Part shown: in pieces, positions 17,074-24,559 of the stretch
How the letters are laid out: each line of letters begins with the position of its first letter
Numbering within the stretch: the first letter of the stretch is position 1
NCBI GenBank assembly: GCA_963732695.1
Contig: CAVTAP010000007.1
Coordinates: forward strand, 62,001 to 126,000
Reading direction: 5' to 3'
From: CADEDH01 sp963732695
GTDB lineage: Bacteria; Actinomycetota; Acidimicrobiia; Acidimicrobiales; SZUA-35
DNA: 64,000 nucleotides
Translations under genes and position numbers: made by a program
Notes under the pieces: model-generated
Seen by the model: only the letters and a program-made list of their open reading frames with translations
Told to the model about the DNA's origin: nothing
Databases searched by the model: none

Positions 17074-18426
17074 ATGACGACGCAGAGTGTCCCGGCGGGG
17101 TGGTATCCGGATCCGAGCGCTCCGGATGTGAAGCGTTGGTGGGACGGCACAACCTGGACGACACATGTGCAGCCCGCCGCTCCCGCAGCCCCACCTCCGC
17201 CACCGCCGCCGCCCCCTCGTGGGTCTATCGCGGCAGCGAGGCAGGTAGTCGGGCCCAGCACCTCGACGGTGGAGCCGGTGGCCGAGCTCGAGTTGGAGCG
17301 TGAGCGTTGGCTTCAGTTCGCCAAGGCCGAGTACTGGGAGATGGTGGAGGCGTTCGATTCAGAGCGAGCGGCCTTGGAGAAGCAGGTGGCGGCGGTGGAG
17401 GCGGCCCTGGTGGACCGGCATGAGCGTCTCGACCTTCAGGAGATGGGGTTCTTCGACGACGGCGACCATCCGGTCGCCGACTCCGTCGAGTTCAAGCAAG
17501 CGGTCGAAGTGGCCCGCACACGACGCAAGGCGATGGGTCAGCGCAAGGACGCGGTGCTCGGCTCGACCAGCTGGACTGTGAACGGGTCCGTTACCGAGGG
17601 CCGCAAGATGGTCGACGAGTTCTCGAAGTTGATGCTGCGGGCTTACAACTCGGAGCTGGACGCCCTGGTCAAGACCACGAACGCAACGAACTCGGGGGTA
17701 AAGATCGACGCCCTGGGCAAGAAGCGCGATCAGATCCGCAAGCTCGGCCGGTCGATGAACATCGAGATCCACCCGGAGTACCACGATCTGGCCGTCTACG
17801 AGATCCGCCAGACCGGTATGTTCCAGGCGGCCAAGCTTCGGGAGAAGGAAGCGGAGAGGGCTCGACGCGAGGAGTTGCGCGAGCAGGCCAAGGTCGAGGC
17901 TGAGCTTCGGCGTGAGCAGGAGAAACTTGACAAGGAGGCCACTCTCTACCTCCAGGCTCTCGCTGCTATGGAGGCAAATCCCGACGCTATGCCTGAGGAG
18001 GTCGAGGCCCTACGGGTGAAGATCGCCGAGGTCGAGGCGGCCCAGGCTGACGTGATGATGCGGGCGGCGAATACACGGGCGGGGCACGTGTACGTGATCT
18101 CGAACCCGGGAGCTTTCGGGGGCGACATGGTCAAGATCGGGATGACCCGGCGTCTGGAGCCGATGGACCGGATCAACGAATTGGGTGACGCTTCGGTTCC
18201 GTTTCGATTCTCGGTCCACGCTCTCATCTTCTCCAGCGACGCTGTCACCCTTGAAGCCGAACTGCACCGCCGTTTCGAGGCGGCCCGGGTGAACCGAGTG
18301 AATCGACGTAGGGAGTTCTTCCGAGCCACTCCTCAACAAGTCCGTGACACCCTCGTCGATCTCAGCGCCCACGTCGTCGAGTTCGCCGAGACGCCCACCA
18401 ACGAGGAATGGGACGCCTCCCGATGA
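17074..18426 (+). CDS. DUF2510-DUF4041-GIY-YIG (T5orf172) protein
   Basis: A 450-residue modular protein. Residues 6-35 are a DUF2510 motif (PAGWYPDPS...RWWDGTTWTTHV), then a Pro-rich linker with nine prolines in a row; residues about 85-330 form a DUF4041-like helical domain with long charged coiled-coil segments (RARREELREQAKVEAELRREQEKL); residues about 343-435 are a T5orf172 GIY-YIG-type nuclease domain (HVYVISNPG, MVKIGMTRR with the catalytic-type Arg, EAELHRRFEAARVN with the Glu). DUF4041-T5orf172 proteins are known mainly from phages and defence islands; DNA cleavage is likely but unproven. ATG at 17074 follows GGAGC; an upstream in-frame start is rejected because DUF2510 begins right after this ATG. 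Stop overlaps the next small ORF (ATGA). Confidence 0.82.
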   Translation: MTTQSVPAGWYPDPSAPDVKRWWDGTTWTTHVQPAAPAAPPPPPPPPPRGSIAAARQVVGPSTSTVEPVAELELERERWLQFAKAEYWEMVEAFDSERAALEKQVAAVEAALVDRHERLDLQEMGFFDDGDHPVADSVEFKQAVEVARTRRKAMGQRKDAVLGSTSWTVNGSVTEGRKMVDEFSKLMLRAYNSELDALVKTTNATNSGVKIDALGKKRDQIRKLGRSMNIEIHPEYHDLAVYEIRQTGMFQAAKLREKEAERARREELREQAKVEAELRREQEKLDKEATLYLQALAAMEANPDAMPEEVEALRVKIAEVEAAQADVMMRAANTRAGHVYVISNPGAFGGDMVKIGMTRRLEPMDRINELGDASVPFRFSVHALIFSSDAVTLEAELHRRFEAARVNRVNRRREFFRATPQQVRDTLVDLSAHVVEFAETPTNEEWDASR

Positions 18427-18587
18427 ATCAGCCCAGCAACCGGTTCCGAACCAAGGGATCACTGGCCGACTCCCCCGAGTCCCAGCGGTACCTCCGGCGC
18501 CTCAACGGCGAACCGGCTTCAGCCGTACAGGTCGGACGGGAGCTGACAAGCCGGGCACGACGCACCTTCCGAGGACTCCGGAACTAA
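18423..18587 (+). CDS. Small basic protein coupled to DUF4041 gene
   Basis: A 54-residue open frame starting with an ATG that overlaps the stop of the preceding gene by 4 bp (ATGA). The product, MNQPSNRFRTKGSLADSPES... ending RARRTFRGLRN, is basic and polar with no membrane segment or known motif. The overlap and consistent codon use suggest a real, translationally coupled gene. Its role is unknown; a partner or regulator of the GIY-YIG protein would fit. Confidence 0.55.
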   Translation: MNQPSNRFRTKGSLADSPESQRYLRRLNGEPASAVQVGRELTSRARRTFRGLRN

Positions 18588-18652
18588 CGCTGCCGTCCGG
18601 GATCGAGCAGATCGAGCGCTTTCCTGCTTACCTGAAGGGGTCGATCGCCTTG

Positions 18653-18890
18653 AGCGGGCGCCGAAGTTCACCTCGGGCACGGCCTGGACCAACGGGACAT
18701 GGAACGGCAACATTTGGACCGGCGGCCAGTTCAACACGACCTGACAGTCGACGGCGTCACATGGTCCGGCCGCACTTGGCGCAGCGAAACCTGGACCGAT
18801 CGCACCTGGCGAGCCGACCTTTGGGCCGGCCGCACCTGGCGCACCGACCTCTGGTCAGGACGAACCTGGCGCAGCGACGGCTGGTACTGA
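18653..18890 (+). pseudogene. Fragment of subtilisin Trp-rich repeat C-terminus
   Basis: About 240 bp almost identical to the 3' end of the subtilisin gene at 24560-26104 (matching about 25868-26103). The translation of short pieces gives TSGTAWTNGTWNGNIWTGGQFN and GRTWR repeats, but a one-base deletion after GGQFNT changes the frame and no start or protease domain is present. The following hairpin is also duplicated. It marks sequence shared by the two integrated elements. Confidence 0.85.
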
Positions 18891-18918
18891 GGCCCAGTAG
18901 GCCCGACCGGTCCTCAGG

Positions 18919-18949
18919 CCCGGCAGCTCCACCAACGGGAGCTGCCGGG
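18919..18949 (+). terminator. Hairpin, copy 1
   Basis: CCCGGCAGCTCC (18919-18930) pairs perfectly with GGAGCTGCCGGG (18938-18949) around a 7-base loop. The same hairpin follows the intact subtilisin gene at 26133-26163. No T-run, but the position after the stop codon suggests a terminator. Confidence 0.65.
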
Positions 18950-19061
18950 CTGTCACACGTGGGATGAACACCCCCAACAGGGATGCTCAGGCGGGAATCT
19001 CATGACCGTCCCCGGGGAGAACCCATGCTACCTGCGGGGATAGGGAAGTGGGGGAGCAGCT

Positions 19062-19083
19062 TAACTCTCACAATAGCTCTCAG
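19062..19083 (+). repeat. 22-bp paired site near att 2
   Basis: TAACTCTCACAATAGCTCTC followed by AG. Two half-sites 12 bp apart, 56 bp left of att site 2; the inverted copy is at 6020-6041 and a related pair is at 4621-4640. A candidate right-arm integrase site of the inner element. Confidence 0.5.
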
Positions 19084-19138
19084 ATCCGCTAGATTCCGGC
19101 AGAGAGGTCTCTAGCCAGCGTCAATGGAGGGGTCGGCG

Positions 19139-19157
19139 GAATCCCACACCTTCCGCT
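19139..19157 (+). repeat. att site 2
   Basis: A perfect 19-bp copy of the tRNA-Ser 3' end (4505-4523) in the same orientation. No tRNA 5' half is nearby, so this is a recombination footprint, the expected right end of the inner element. Confidence 0.88.
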
Positions 19158-19867
19158 CAGATGCGCCCCGACCAGTGGAAACACTCTGGGTGTGAGTCGA
19201 AGTTGTGAGTCGATCGCCGGGCTAGCCGCCAGCTCGGCCTTCGCTGCACGAGAGGCGCTACGCAACTCCAACAGGTTTGCGACGTCGTGATCGCCTCTGT
19301 GCGCTATCGCAGTGAACGGCCCCTGGCCTCTGGCGGTCGTCGCCATCTCTTCGGTCGGTGCCGACACAAGTCGGTGCGGGATTGGCGGACCGCTCCGTCT
19401 GACGACGGACGGAGCGGAGGGCGCACATTCGGGTGCCGCTCCGCTGCTCGTGGTACCGCCGACCCGTTTGCTGATAGGCGGCGGCTGCGAATGCCGATCC
19501 ACGGGATCGGATGGTTGCGGGTACACAGGCTGATGCCAGTTCTGGTGCCGGTGGCGACCGCCAGGTGGCGCCTCGACCTGGAGCTGGGAGCGACGAACCA
19601 GCCGGTGGGCCCGGAAGGTCGTTGACCTCAGCCACCGCCTGGGGTGCCGTCAGGACCGTTCAGAGTTGCCTGATGGCCGGCCCAGGTGGTCGGCCTCATC
19701 AGTTTTGGGTTGGCCCGAGCGGGCCGTCGACGCCTCCCCCTTCTCGAAGCGACAGAACAGGTCAAGACTACACCCTTGTCATTCGACCGCCAGTGAGAGG
19801 AACGTCCGCGAGTGGGCCGGGGTGGCCCACTCGGTCAGTCACAAGCGGCCACAGCGGGACAGGTGCG

Positions 19868-20200
19868 CTAACGGTCAACGGGGTGAGCTGTGACGTTGGT
19901 GATCACGATCTGGCCAGCAGCCACCTCGATCGCGTAGAACACGAGGATCGCCTCGACCCGTGCGCTCGGGTGGCGCCGTAGACCCGTGAAGTCCGTCCGA
20001 CCAGGGCCGTCCGGTCGCAGGTCGTCCCAATGCGAGGCGAACGTGACGAGCACGGCCAACGCTGCCTCCTGGTCGAACGCGGTGGACACCTCGGCCGGGA
20101 ACGGTCGGAGGGCGTTGGCCAGATCAGCAGGAAAGGCCTCGTCGTAGATGGCCCAGCGGGTCCCGCCGGTGACCCGGAGGGCCTGCCAGTTCAGCGCCAT
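19868..20200 (-). CDS. Small protein, possible toxin of a two-gene unit
   Basis: A 110-residue protein that I do not recognise with certainty. The C-terminal part (HPSARVEAILVFYAIEVAAGQIVITNVTAH) has the strand pattern seen in RelE/ParE-type toxins, where a final pair of strands follows a basic segment, but the match is weak. The ATG is 9 bp after the stop of the small upstream gene, so the pair is probably one transcript. Between two att copies on a mobile element, a toxin-antitoxin pair would be plausible. It could also be an unrelated hypothetical. Confidence 0.5.
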   Translation of the reverse strand: MALNWQALRVTGGTRWAIYDEAFPADLANALRPFPAEVSTAFDQEAALAVLVTFASHWDDLRPDGPGRTDFTGLRRHPSARVEAILVFYAIEVAAGQIVITNVTAHPVDR

Positions 20201-20209
20201 CCGGTTGTG

Positions 20210-20407
20210 TCAGGCCTGATCGGCAATCGAGTGGCCGGCGGCCCGGTAGCGCTCAGCCGAGGCTCGACCCTTGGCGCCCACTTCGGCGAGCGCAGCATCG
20301 AGCGCCTCGTCGCCAATGGCGGCCCGAGCTTCAGCCTCGGAGATCCGCTCCCACCGCAGCTGCCCGGTCGACGGGCGAGATGTCAGATCGGAACGGGGAG
20401 CAGTCAT
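20210..20407 (-). CDS. Small protein, possible antitoxin
   Basis: A 65-residue acidic/helical protein (ISEAEARAAIGDEALDAALAEVGAKGRASAERYRAAGHS). No DNA-binding motif is evident. It is directly upstream of the 110-residue protein on the same strand. The order small-helical then alpha/beta fits antitoxin then toxin, but this is context only. Confidence 0.45.
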   Translation of the reverse strand: MTAPRSDLTSRPSTGQLRWERISEAEARAAIGDEALDAALAEVGAKGRASAERYRAAGHSIADQA

Positions 20408-20497
20408 CGCCTCCTACTCTACCCATCTGCGAACGCCGCCGTAGCGACATGCAGGCCGCCTCGTCCCGCACGGCGACGCAAGCGATCGTCGACATGA

Positions 20498-21637
20498 TCA
20501 GCCTGCGATGCTCTGAAGGCCTCGCCGTTTCAGGTCCGAACGGACCTTGGCGTAGATGTTGGCCGTCACGCCAATGGAGGAGTGCCCCAGGATCGCCGAG
20601 ACGACCTCCAGGGCGACGCCGGCCTCCAGAAGCAGCGTCGCTGCCGTATGCCGGCTGGCGTGGAAACGCCGGACGCTCGACGAGCAGGGCTCGTCACTGG
20701 CACAGGCCCGACAGCGGTGCTCGACGCCCGCCCGCAGCAGCAGTTGGGACCACTGCTGTCGGGTCAGCTGCGGCCGACGTCGCCCGCCATTGGTGGCGGG
20801 AAACACATAGCGGTCGGGCCGCACGGCGTCGGCCCGGTCGCGGTGGCGTTCGAGCTGGGCGGCGGCTTCCCGGGATCAGCGGCAGCGACCTGAATACCCG
20901 CCTGGGTCTTCGACTTCCGCACATGAAGCTCCCCACTCTCGAAGCCGATGTCGCCCCACCGGAGATCGAGAAGCTCGCCGAGCCGCATCCCGTACTTGAC
21001 CGCCAGCCACACGAGAGCCTCCAGCTCGTCGCCCTCGGCCGCCTTGAGAACCGCCGCTGCCTCCTCGGCGGTGAGGGCATCATCGACCTTCGCCGTCGGC
21101 GCCCGAGCGATGCTCACGTGCTCGGCCGGGTTCCGGGCGATCATGTCGGCCGACTGCGCCCACCGCAGCGCCGTGCGAAACGTCTCCAACGTCGTCCTCG
21201 CCGTCTTCGGGCTGTACCGGCGCCCCAGCTCGGCGGCGAACGCCTGGACGTGCGGCACCGTCAGCCGCCCGAGCTTCACGTGGCCTACCTGGGCCGAGAT
21301 CCGCTTCACCCGCTTGGCGTACTCGACGTGGCTCGACTCGGCCACCTGATGGCGGACGACGTCCTCCAGCCAGAAGTCGAGGAACTTGGCCACCGTCGTC
21401 GTCTTGTCCGGCACGACGCCTTCCTTGGCCTGCCGGCGTAACTCGTCGAGGGCCTCGACCACCTCCGCCCGCCGCTTGCGAACCACCCTGCTGTACCGCC
21501 GCCTGCCGTCCAGGCTGTGCCCGATCTCGACCTGGCCCACCCACCGTCCGTCGCTCGATCGCCGGTAGATGCTGCCCTCGCCCTTGCCCCGCGTGGCCGC
21601 GACGTTACCAGGTCTTGTGAGTCATCTTGTGAGTCAT
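20498..21637 (-). pseudogene. Tyrosine recombinase/integrase of outer element, frameshifted
   Basis: A second phage-type integrase, different in sequence from the one at 4677. The N-terminal arm-binding domain reads ATRGKGEGSIYRRSSDGRWVGQVEIG but lacks a start in its frame; an ATG at 21637 (MTHKMTHKTW, with a 12-bp tandem duplication) is one frameshift away near 21608. The core domain (FLDFWLEDVVRHQVAESSHVEYAKRVK) and catalytic Arg (GMRLGELLDLRWGD) follow. A second frameshift near 20870 separates the last part, which has HASRHTAATLLLEAG (HxxR), LGHSSIGVTANIYA (His and Tyr) and a Cys-rich insert (HRCRACASDEPC). So all catalytic residues remain but the gene is broken twice. It lies just inside att site 3, transcribed away from it. 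Confidence 0.85.
21614..21637 (-). repeat. 12-bp tandem repeat at integrase start
   Basis: CTTGTGAGTCAT occurs twice in tandem (21614-21625, 21626-21637). On the minus strand it encodes MTHK twice, so either ATG may have been the start of the second integrase. Confidence 0.7.
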
Positions 21638-21643
21638 CAGCCC

Positions 21644-21708
21644 TGAACACCGGTGAACGCCTATGGACGAAAGTCCAGGTCAGAGCCACTCTCTGAACGC
21701 CTGTGAAC
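21644..21708 (-). repeat. Inverted GTTCA arm-type sites, right end
   Basis: TGAAC begins at 21644, 21654, 21694 and 21704: two pairs, each 10 bp apart, the pairs 50 bp apart. This is the inverse of the GTTCA motif of the left arrays and lies on the other side of att site 3. Together they look like a complete P-core-P' attachment region. Confidence 0.65.
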
Positions 21709-21717
21709 CCCATCTCT

Positions 21718-21736
21718 GAAGCCCACACCTTCCGCT
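21718..21736 (+). repeat. att site 3
   Basis: Matches att site 1 at 18 of 19 bases (GAAGCCCACACCTTCCGCT). The following GAGT is also shared with the tRNA-side copy. Confidence 0.85.
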
Positions 21737-21751
21737 GAGTAGTTCCGGGGT

Positions 21752-21827
21752 GTTCAGCATCGTTCATTCCGAAGGCCGCTACCTGGGGAAACGTTCAGAG
21801 GAACCACCACCGTTCAGGGGCGTTCAG
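21752..21827 (+). repeat. GTTCA arm-type site array beside att 3
   Basis: GTTCA starts at 21752, 21762, 21793, 21812 and 21822: spacings 10, 31, 19 and 10, starting 16 bases after the att core. Identical geometry to 4539-4614, although the intervening sequence has diverged. Confidence 0.75.
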
Positions 21828-21843
21828 GGAGTACAGCGTGTCC

Positions 21844-24342
21844 TCACCTAGCCTGTTCCAGGGCATAGCCGGCCAACCATTGGCTCAGGGCGGGGGCGGG
21901 GACCGGGCGGCTGAAGAGATAGCCCTGCCCGTAGGTGCAGCCCATCTGGTGGAGTGCGTGCTCGGTGGCGGTGGTCTCGATCCCTTCAGCGACAACGTCG
22001 AGGTGGAGGTTTCGGCCGAGGTCGACGATCGCTCTGACGATGGTTTCCGCCGTTGGGTCGGTTGTCATGGTGTGGACGAATGAGCGGTCGATCTTCAGTT
22101 CGTCAACGGCGAGGGTGGTGAGGTAGGCGAGAGACGAATGGCCGGTTCCGAAGTCGTCGATGGCGATGCGGATTCCCATATCTCGGAGGCGTGCGATCAC
22201 TGAGGTGGCCAGGGTGGGGTTGGCCATGATGGTGGTCTCGGTGAGTTCGATCTCCAGCAGAGTCGGGGGTAGCCCTTGGGCGTCCAGGAGTCTCCCGATC
22301 GACTGGACGAGGTCCGGTTCGGTCAGGTTTCGAGCGGAGATGTTGACCGCGATCCGCAAGGGATGGCCTGCCCGCTGCCAGCGGCTGGCTTGGTCGATCG
22401 CAGTTCCCAGGACGTGGCGTGTGAGGGGGTGGATGAGATCGGTTCGTTCCGCTACCTCGATGAACTCCATCGGTGGCACATCGCCCCGGCCCGGATCGTG
22501 CCAGCGGGCTAGCGCTTCGACGGCGTCAACCTGGCCGGTCGCGAGGTTGATCTGTGGTTGATAGTGGAGGTTGATCGCACCCTGTTCGATCGCGGCCCGC
22601 AGGCGGCCGGCAACGGCGAGGCGTTTAGGGCTGTAGTTGTCACGGTCGGCGGCGTAGACTTCGACGCCGGTATGAGAAGTCTTGGCCGAGTACATGGCCA
22701 CGTCAGCTCGCCGGAGGAGGTCATCGCCGTCGATGGAGACGGAACGATCGGACGACAGAGCGACACCGATACTGGCGTCCACGTCGACCTCGACTGCTGT
22801 CACTGCGTAAGGCCGCCGTAGCTCTGAAAGGACAGTACGGGCGCGCTCGATGGCCGTTCGCTCGTTGCGAGTGTCGATACAAAGGACGAACTCATCACCT
22901 CCGAGGCGGGCTAGTAGTTCGCCTGGGTGCAGGAGTGGCTTCAAACGGCGGCCGACTTCGATGAGAAGACTGTCGCCACAGGCGTGGCCCAGTGTGTCGT
23001 TGACCTCTTTGAATCGATCGAGGTCGAGGAGGAGTACGGCGAATCGGGCGCCCTGCTGATTCGCTCGGTCCACATGGCGCATGAATAGTGAGCGGTTTGG
23101 CAGCCCGGTGAGTGGATCGTGGGTGGCTTGGAATTCAAGGCTGGCCGACTCGGCTCGGAGTTCGTTGACAAGGGACACGTTGCGGAGCGAGACAGCAGCG
23201 TGAGCGCACAGGATGTCGAACAGCACGACGTCTTCGTTGTCGAACTCTCGGATGGCACCACTGCGGTCGCCCACCCCCAAAACAACTCGGCCACCGCCGG
23301 CAATGTCTACCACGCAGACAATCGCTTCGCTGAGGTCCCAGCCCAGATGTGAGGCCAGCGGTGACTTGTGATTGAGGAGTTGGGCGGTCCCTCCCAGCTC
23401 GGTGAGGCTGGCAACGTCGAACGGCGTCGGTTCGACTGCCTTTGACCCTTCCGGGTCTCGACCTACCAATGAGAGTCTCGGCCCGCCGGGTCGCCACAGC
23501 CACGCCTGTTCGGCGTGCATCACTTCGGCCATTCGACTGAGCAGAAGGGAGTCGAAGTCCGCGGACAATGCCTCGCGGCCCAGGTTGCGGGCGAAGTTGT
23601 CGAGGCGAGTCATTCCCTTGTATCGGGCACTCAATCGGGCGAATCGGTGGGTCTGGCCGACGAGGAAGACTCCCGTGGGGACTGCCAGCCATACGTTCAC
23701 CGCTCCGTGGTGAAGCTGATTGACTACCATCAAGGCGAACGACGAATCGACCAGAGCGGCAATCAGCGGCATCCAAATTCCGGTGAGGAACGAACGGTCC
23801 CACGCTTGTTGGAACAGGCTGATAGCCGTTGTCACGATGAGGGCGCCCACTACGTCGGCAGCGATGACGGCCAGCCCCGTGGCCAGCCAGGCACGGGGCC
23901 CGAGAGACCCCGTTTCACCGACCCAAATGATGATCTGCCCGGCGACGAGCACTTCGAACGCGTGCGACGTGACGTTTACCAGGAGCTTGAGTGGCTCCTG
24001 CCGGTGCACTCCGCCCAGCACAATCAGTGATGACACGGCGCGTGCCGCCACCACCACCGGGAACGGCAGCAACAGCAGCCCAACGACGAGGGGCACGGAG
24101 GTGAAGCTGAACGCGTGGGTGTCGTTGCGGAACTCGATCTCTACCGAGCGAAGCTCGCCAGCACCGTAGAACCCGAAGACCAGGGCAGCCACACCCCAAC
24201 GCACGCCGCTGACAGGCTGAGCAGTCAGGGCAGTTGCTGCGGCCAGCCCCGCGATCAGCACCGCGCACAACCAGACCACCTGACGACTGCCGACGCCCGG
24301 CGCAGAATGCCGACCTCCCTCCTCGATGTGGCTGATGGTCAT
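21844..24342 (-). CDS. GAF-GGDEF-EAL protein with N-terminal membrane domain
   Basis: An 832-residue cyclic-di-GMP turnover protein. About residues 20-240 hold seven or so membrane helices (VVWLCAVLIAGLAAATAL, ALVFGFYGAGEL, VPLVVGLLLLPFPVVVAA, ...), a MASE-like sensor. A GAF-like domain follows (about 265-420). GGDEF has the intact motif RLGGDEFVLCI after DPLTGLPNR. EAL has VEALARWHDP, ELTETTIM, DDFGTGHSSLAYL and KIDRSFV, so phosphodiesterase residues look complete. Both synthesis and breakdown of c-di-GMP are possible. ATG at 24342 (MTISHIEEG) is chosen because upstream codons lie in the promoter region of the divergent protease gene; no good ribosome site is visible. Located in the element remnant, but it may be an old chromosomal gene. 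Confidence 0.85.
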   Translation of the reverse strand: MTISHIEEGGRHSAPGVGSRQVVWLCAVLIAGLAAATALTAQPVSGVRWGVAALVFGFYGAGELRSVEIEFRNDTHAFSFTSVPLVVGLLLLPFPVVVAARAVSSLIVLGGVHRQEPLKLLVNVTSHAFEVLVAGQIIIWVGETGSLGPRAWLATGLAVIAADVVGALIVTTAISLFQQAWDRSFLTGIWMPLIAALVDSSFALMVVNQLHHGAVNVWLAVPTGVFLVGQTHRFARLSARYKGMTRLDNFARNLGREALSADFDSLLLSRMAEVMHAEQAWLWRPGGPRLSLVGRDPEGSKAVEPTPFDVASLTELGGTAQLLNHKSPLASHLGWDLSEAIVCVVDIAGGGRVVLGVGDRSGAIREFDNEDVVLFDILCAHAAVSLRNVSLVNELRAESASLEFQATHDPLTGLPNRSLFMRHVDRANQQGARFAVLLLDLDRFKEVNDTLGHACGDSLLIEVGRRLKPLLHPGELLARLGGDEFVLCIDTRNERTAIERARTVLSELRRPYAVTAVEVDVDASIGVALSSDRSVSIDGDDLLRRADVAMYSAKTSHTGVEVYAADRDNYSPKRLAVAGRLRAAIEQGAINLHYQPQINLATGQVDAVEALARWHDPGRGDVPPMEFIEVAERTDLIHPLTRHVLGTAIDQASRWQRAGHPLRIAVNISARNLTEPDLVQSIGRLLDAQGLPPTLLEIELTETTIMANPTLATSVIARLRDMGIRIAIDDFGTGHSSLAYLTTLAVDELKIDRSFVHTMTTDPTAETIVRAIVDLGRNLHLDVVAEGIETTATEHALHQMGCTYGQGYLFSRPVPAPALSQWLAGYALEQAR

Positions 24343-24559
24343 GTGGTCTGGTCCACGGCAGGGAGAGAGGGGTTCGACGAGCAGTACGGCGGCGCCCACG
24401 CTTGATCGGGCGATCGGCCCCCGATCTGAACCCCCCCACCAACACCACCGGGAAGGTTCCCCAGAAAGGGGCGATCGACCTATTCGGGGCAGGGCACATG
24501 ATTGTCGATCCAGACGTGCCCCACTGAGGGGATGGAACCACGGCACGAAGGATCGGACC

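Larger units (their letters stand above)
4523..19157. mobile_element. Integrative element with RCR-type Rep (inner element)
   Basis: About 14.6 kb bounded by perfect 19-bp copies of the tRNA-Ser 3' end. It starts with a tyrosine integrase next to the tRNA, contains a HUH replication initiator, an IS66 copy and cargo of visibly lower GC than the chromosome. Paired AACTCTC-type sites 12 bp apart lie near both ends (4621-4640, 19062-19083). The combination of integrase and replication initiator resembles integrative plasmid-like elements of actinobacteria, but I see no FtsK/TraB transfer gene, so it may be non-conjugative or decayed. Confidence 0.75.
18950..19867. other. Non-coding/decayed stretch containing att site 2
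   Basis: About 900 bp without a recognisable gene on either strand. It contains the paired 22-bp site (19062-19083), att site 2 (19139-19157) and a lone GTTCAG near 19650. Several frames stay open for 100-150 codons because of high GC, but their translations have no family character. Probably debris from recombination between elements. Confidence 0.5.
4523..21736. mobile_element. Outer element: tRNA-Ser to third att site
   Basis: The third att copy at 21718-21736 and the second integrase at 20498-21637 suggest a larger or tandem element of 17.2 kb that contains the inner one. GTTCAG-type arm sites flank it: a left set at 4539-4614 and an inverted right set at 21644-21708. Whether this is one element carrying another, or two tandem insertions with deletions, cannot be settled by reading alone. 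Confidence 0.6.

Noticed and set aside
19139..19157. A second tRNA gene at att site 2 or att site 3
   Set aside because: Only the 3' acceptor/T-arm end is present. The upstream sequence has no D arm, anticodon arm or pairing acceptor strand.
19089..19635. Open frames of 125-145 codons in 19089-19635
   Set aside because: No family character, overlapping on one strand, and one crosses att site 2.
21614..21637. CRISPR-like or iteron repeat
   Set aside because: Two 12-bp copies only, and they fall at the start of an integrase reading frame.
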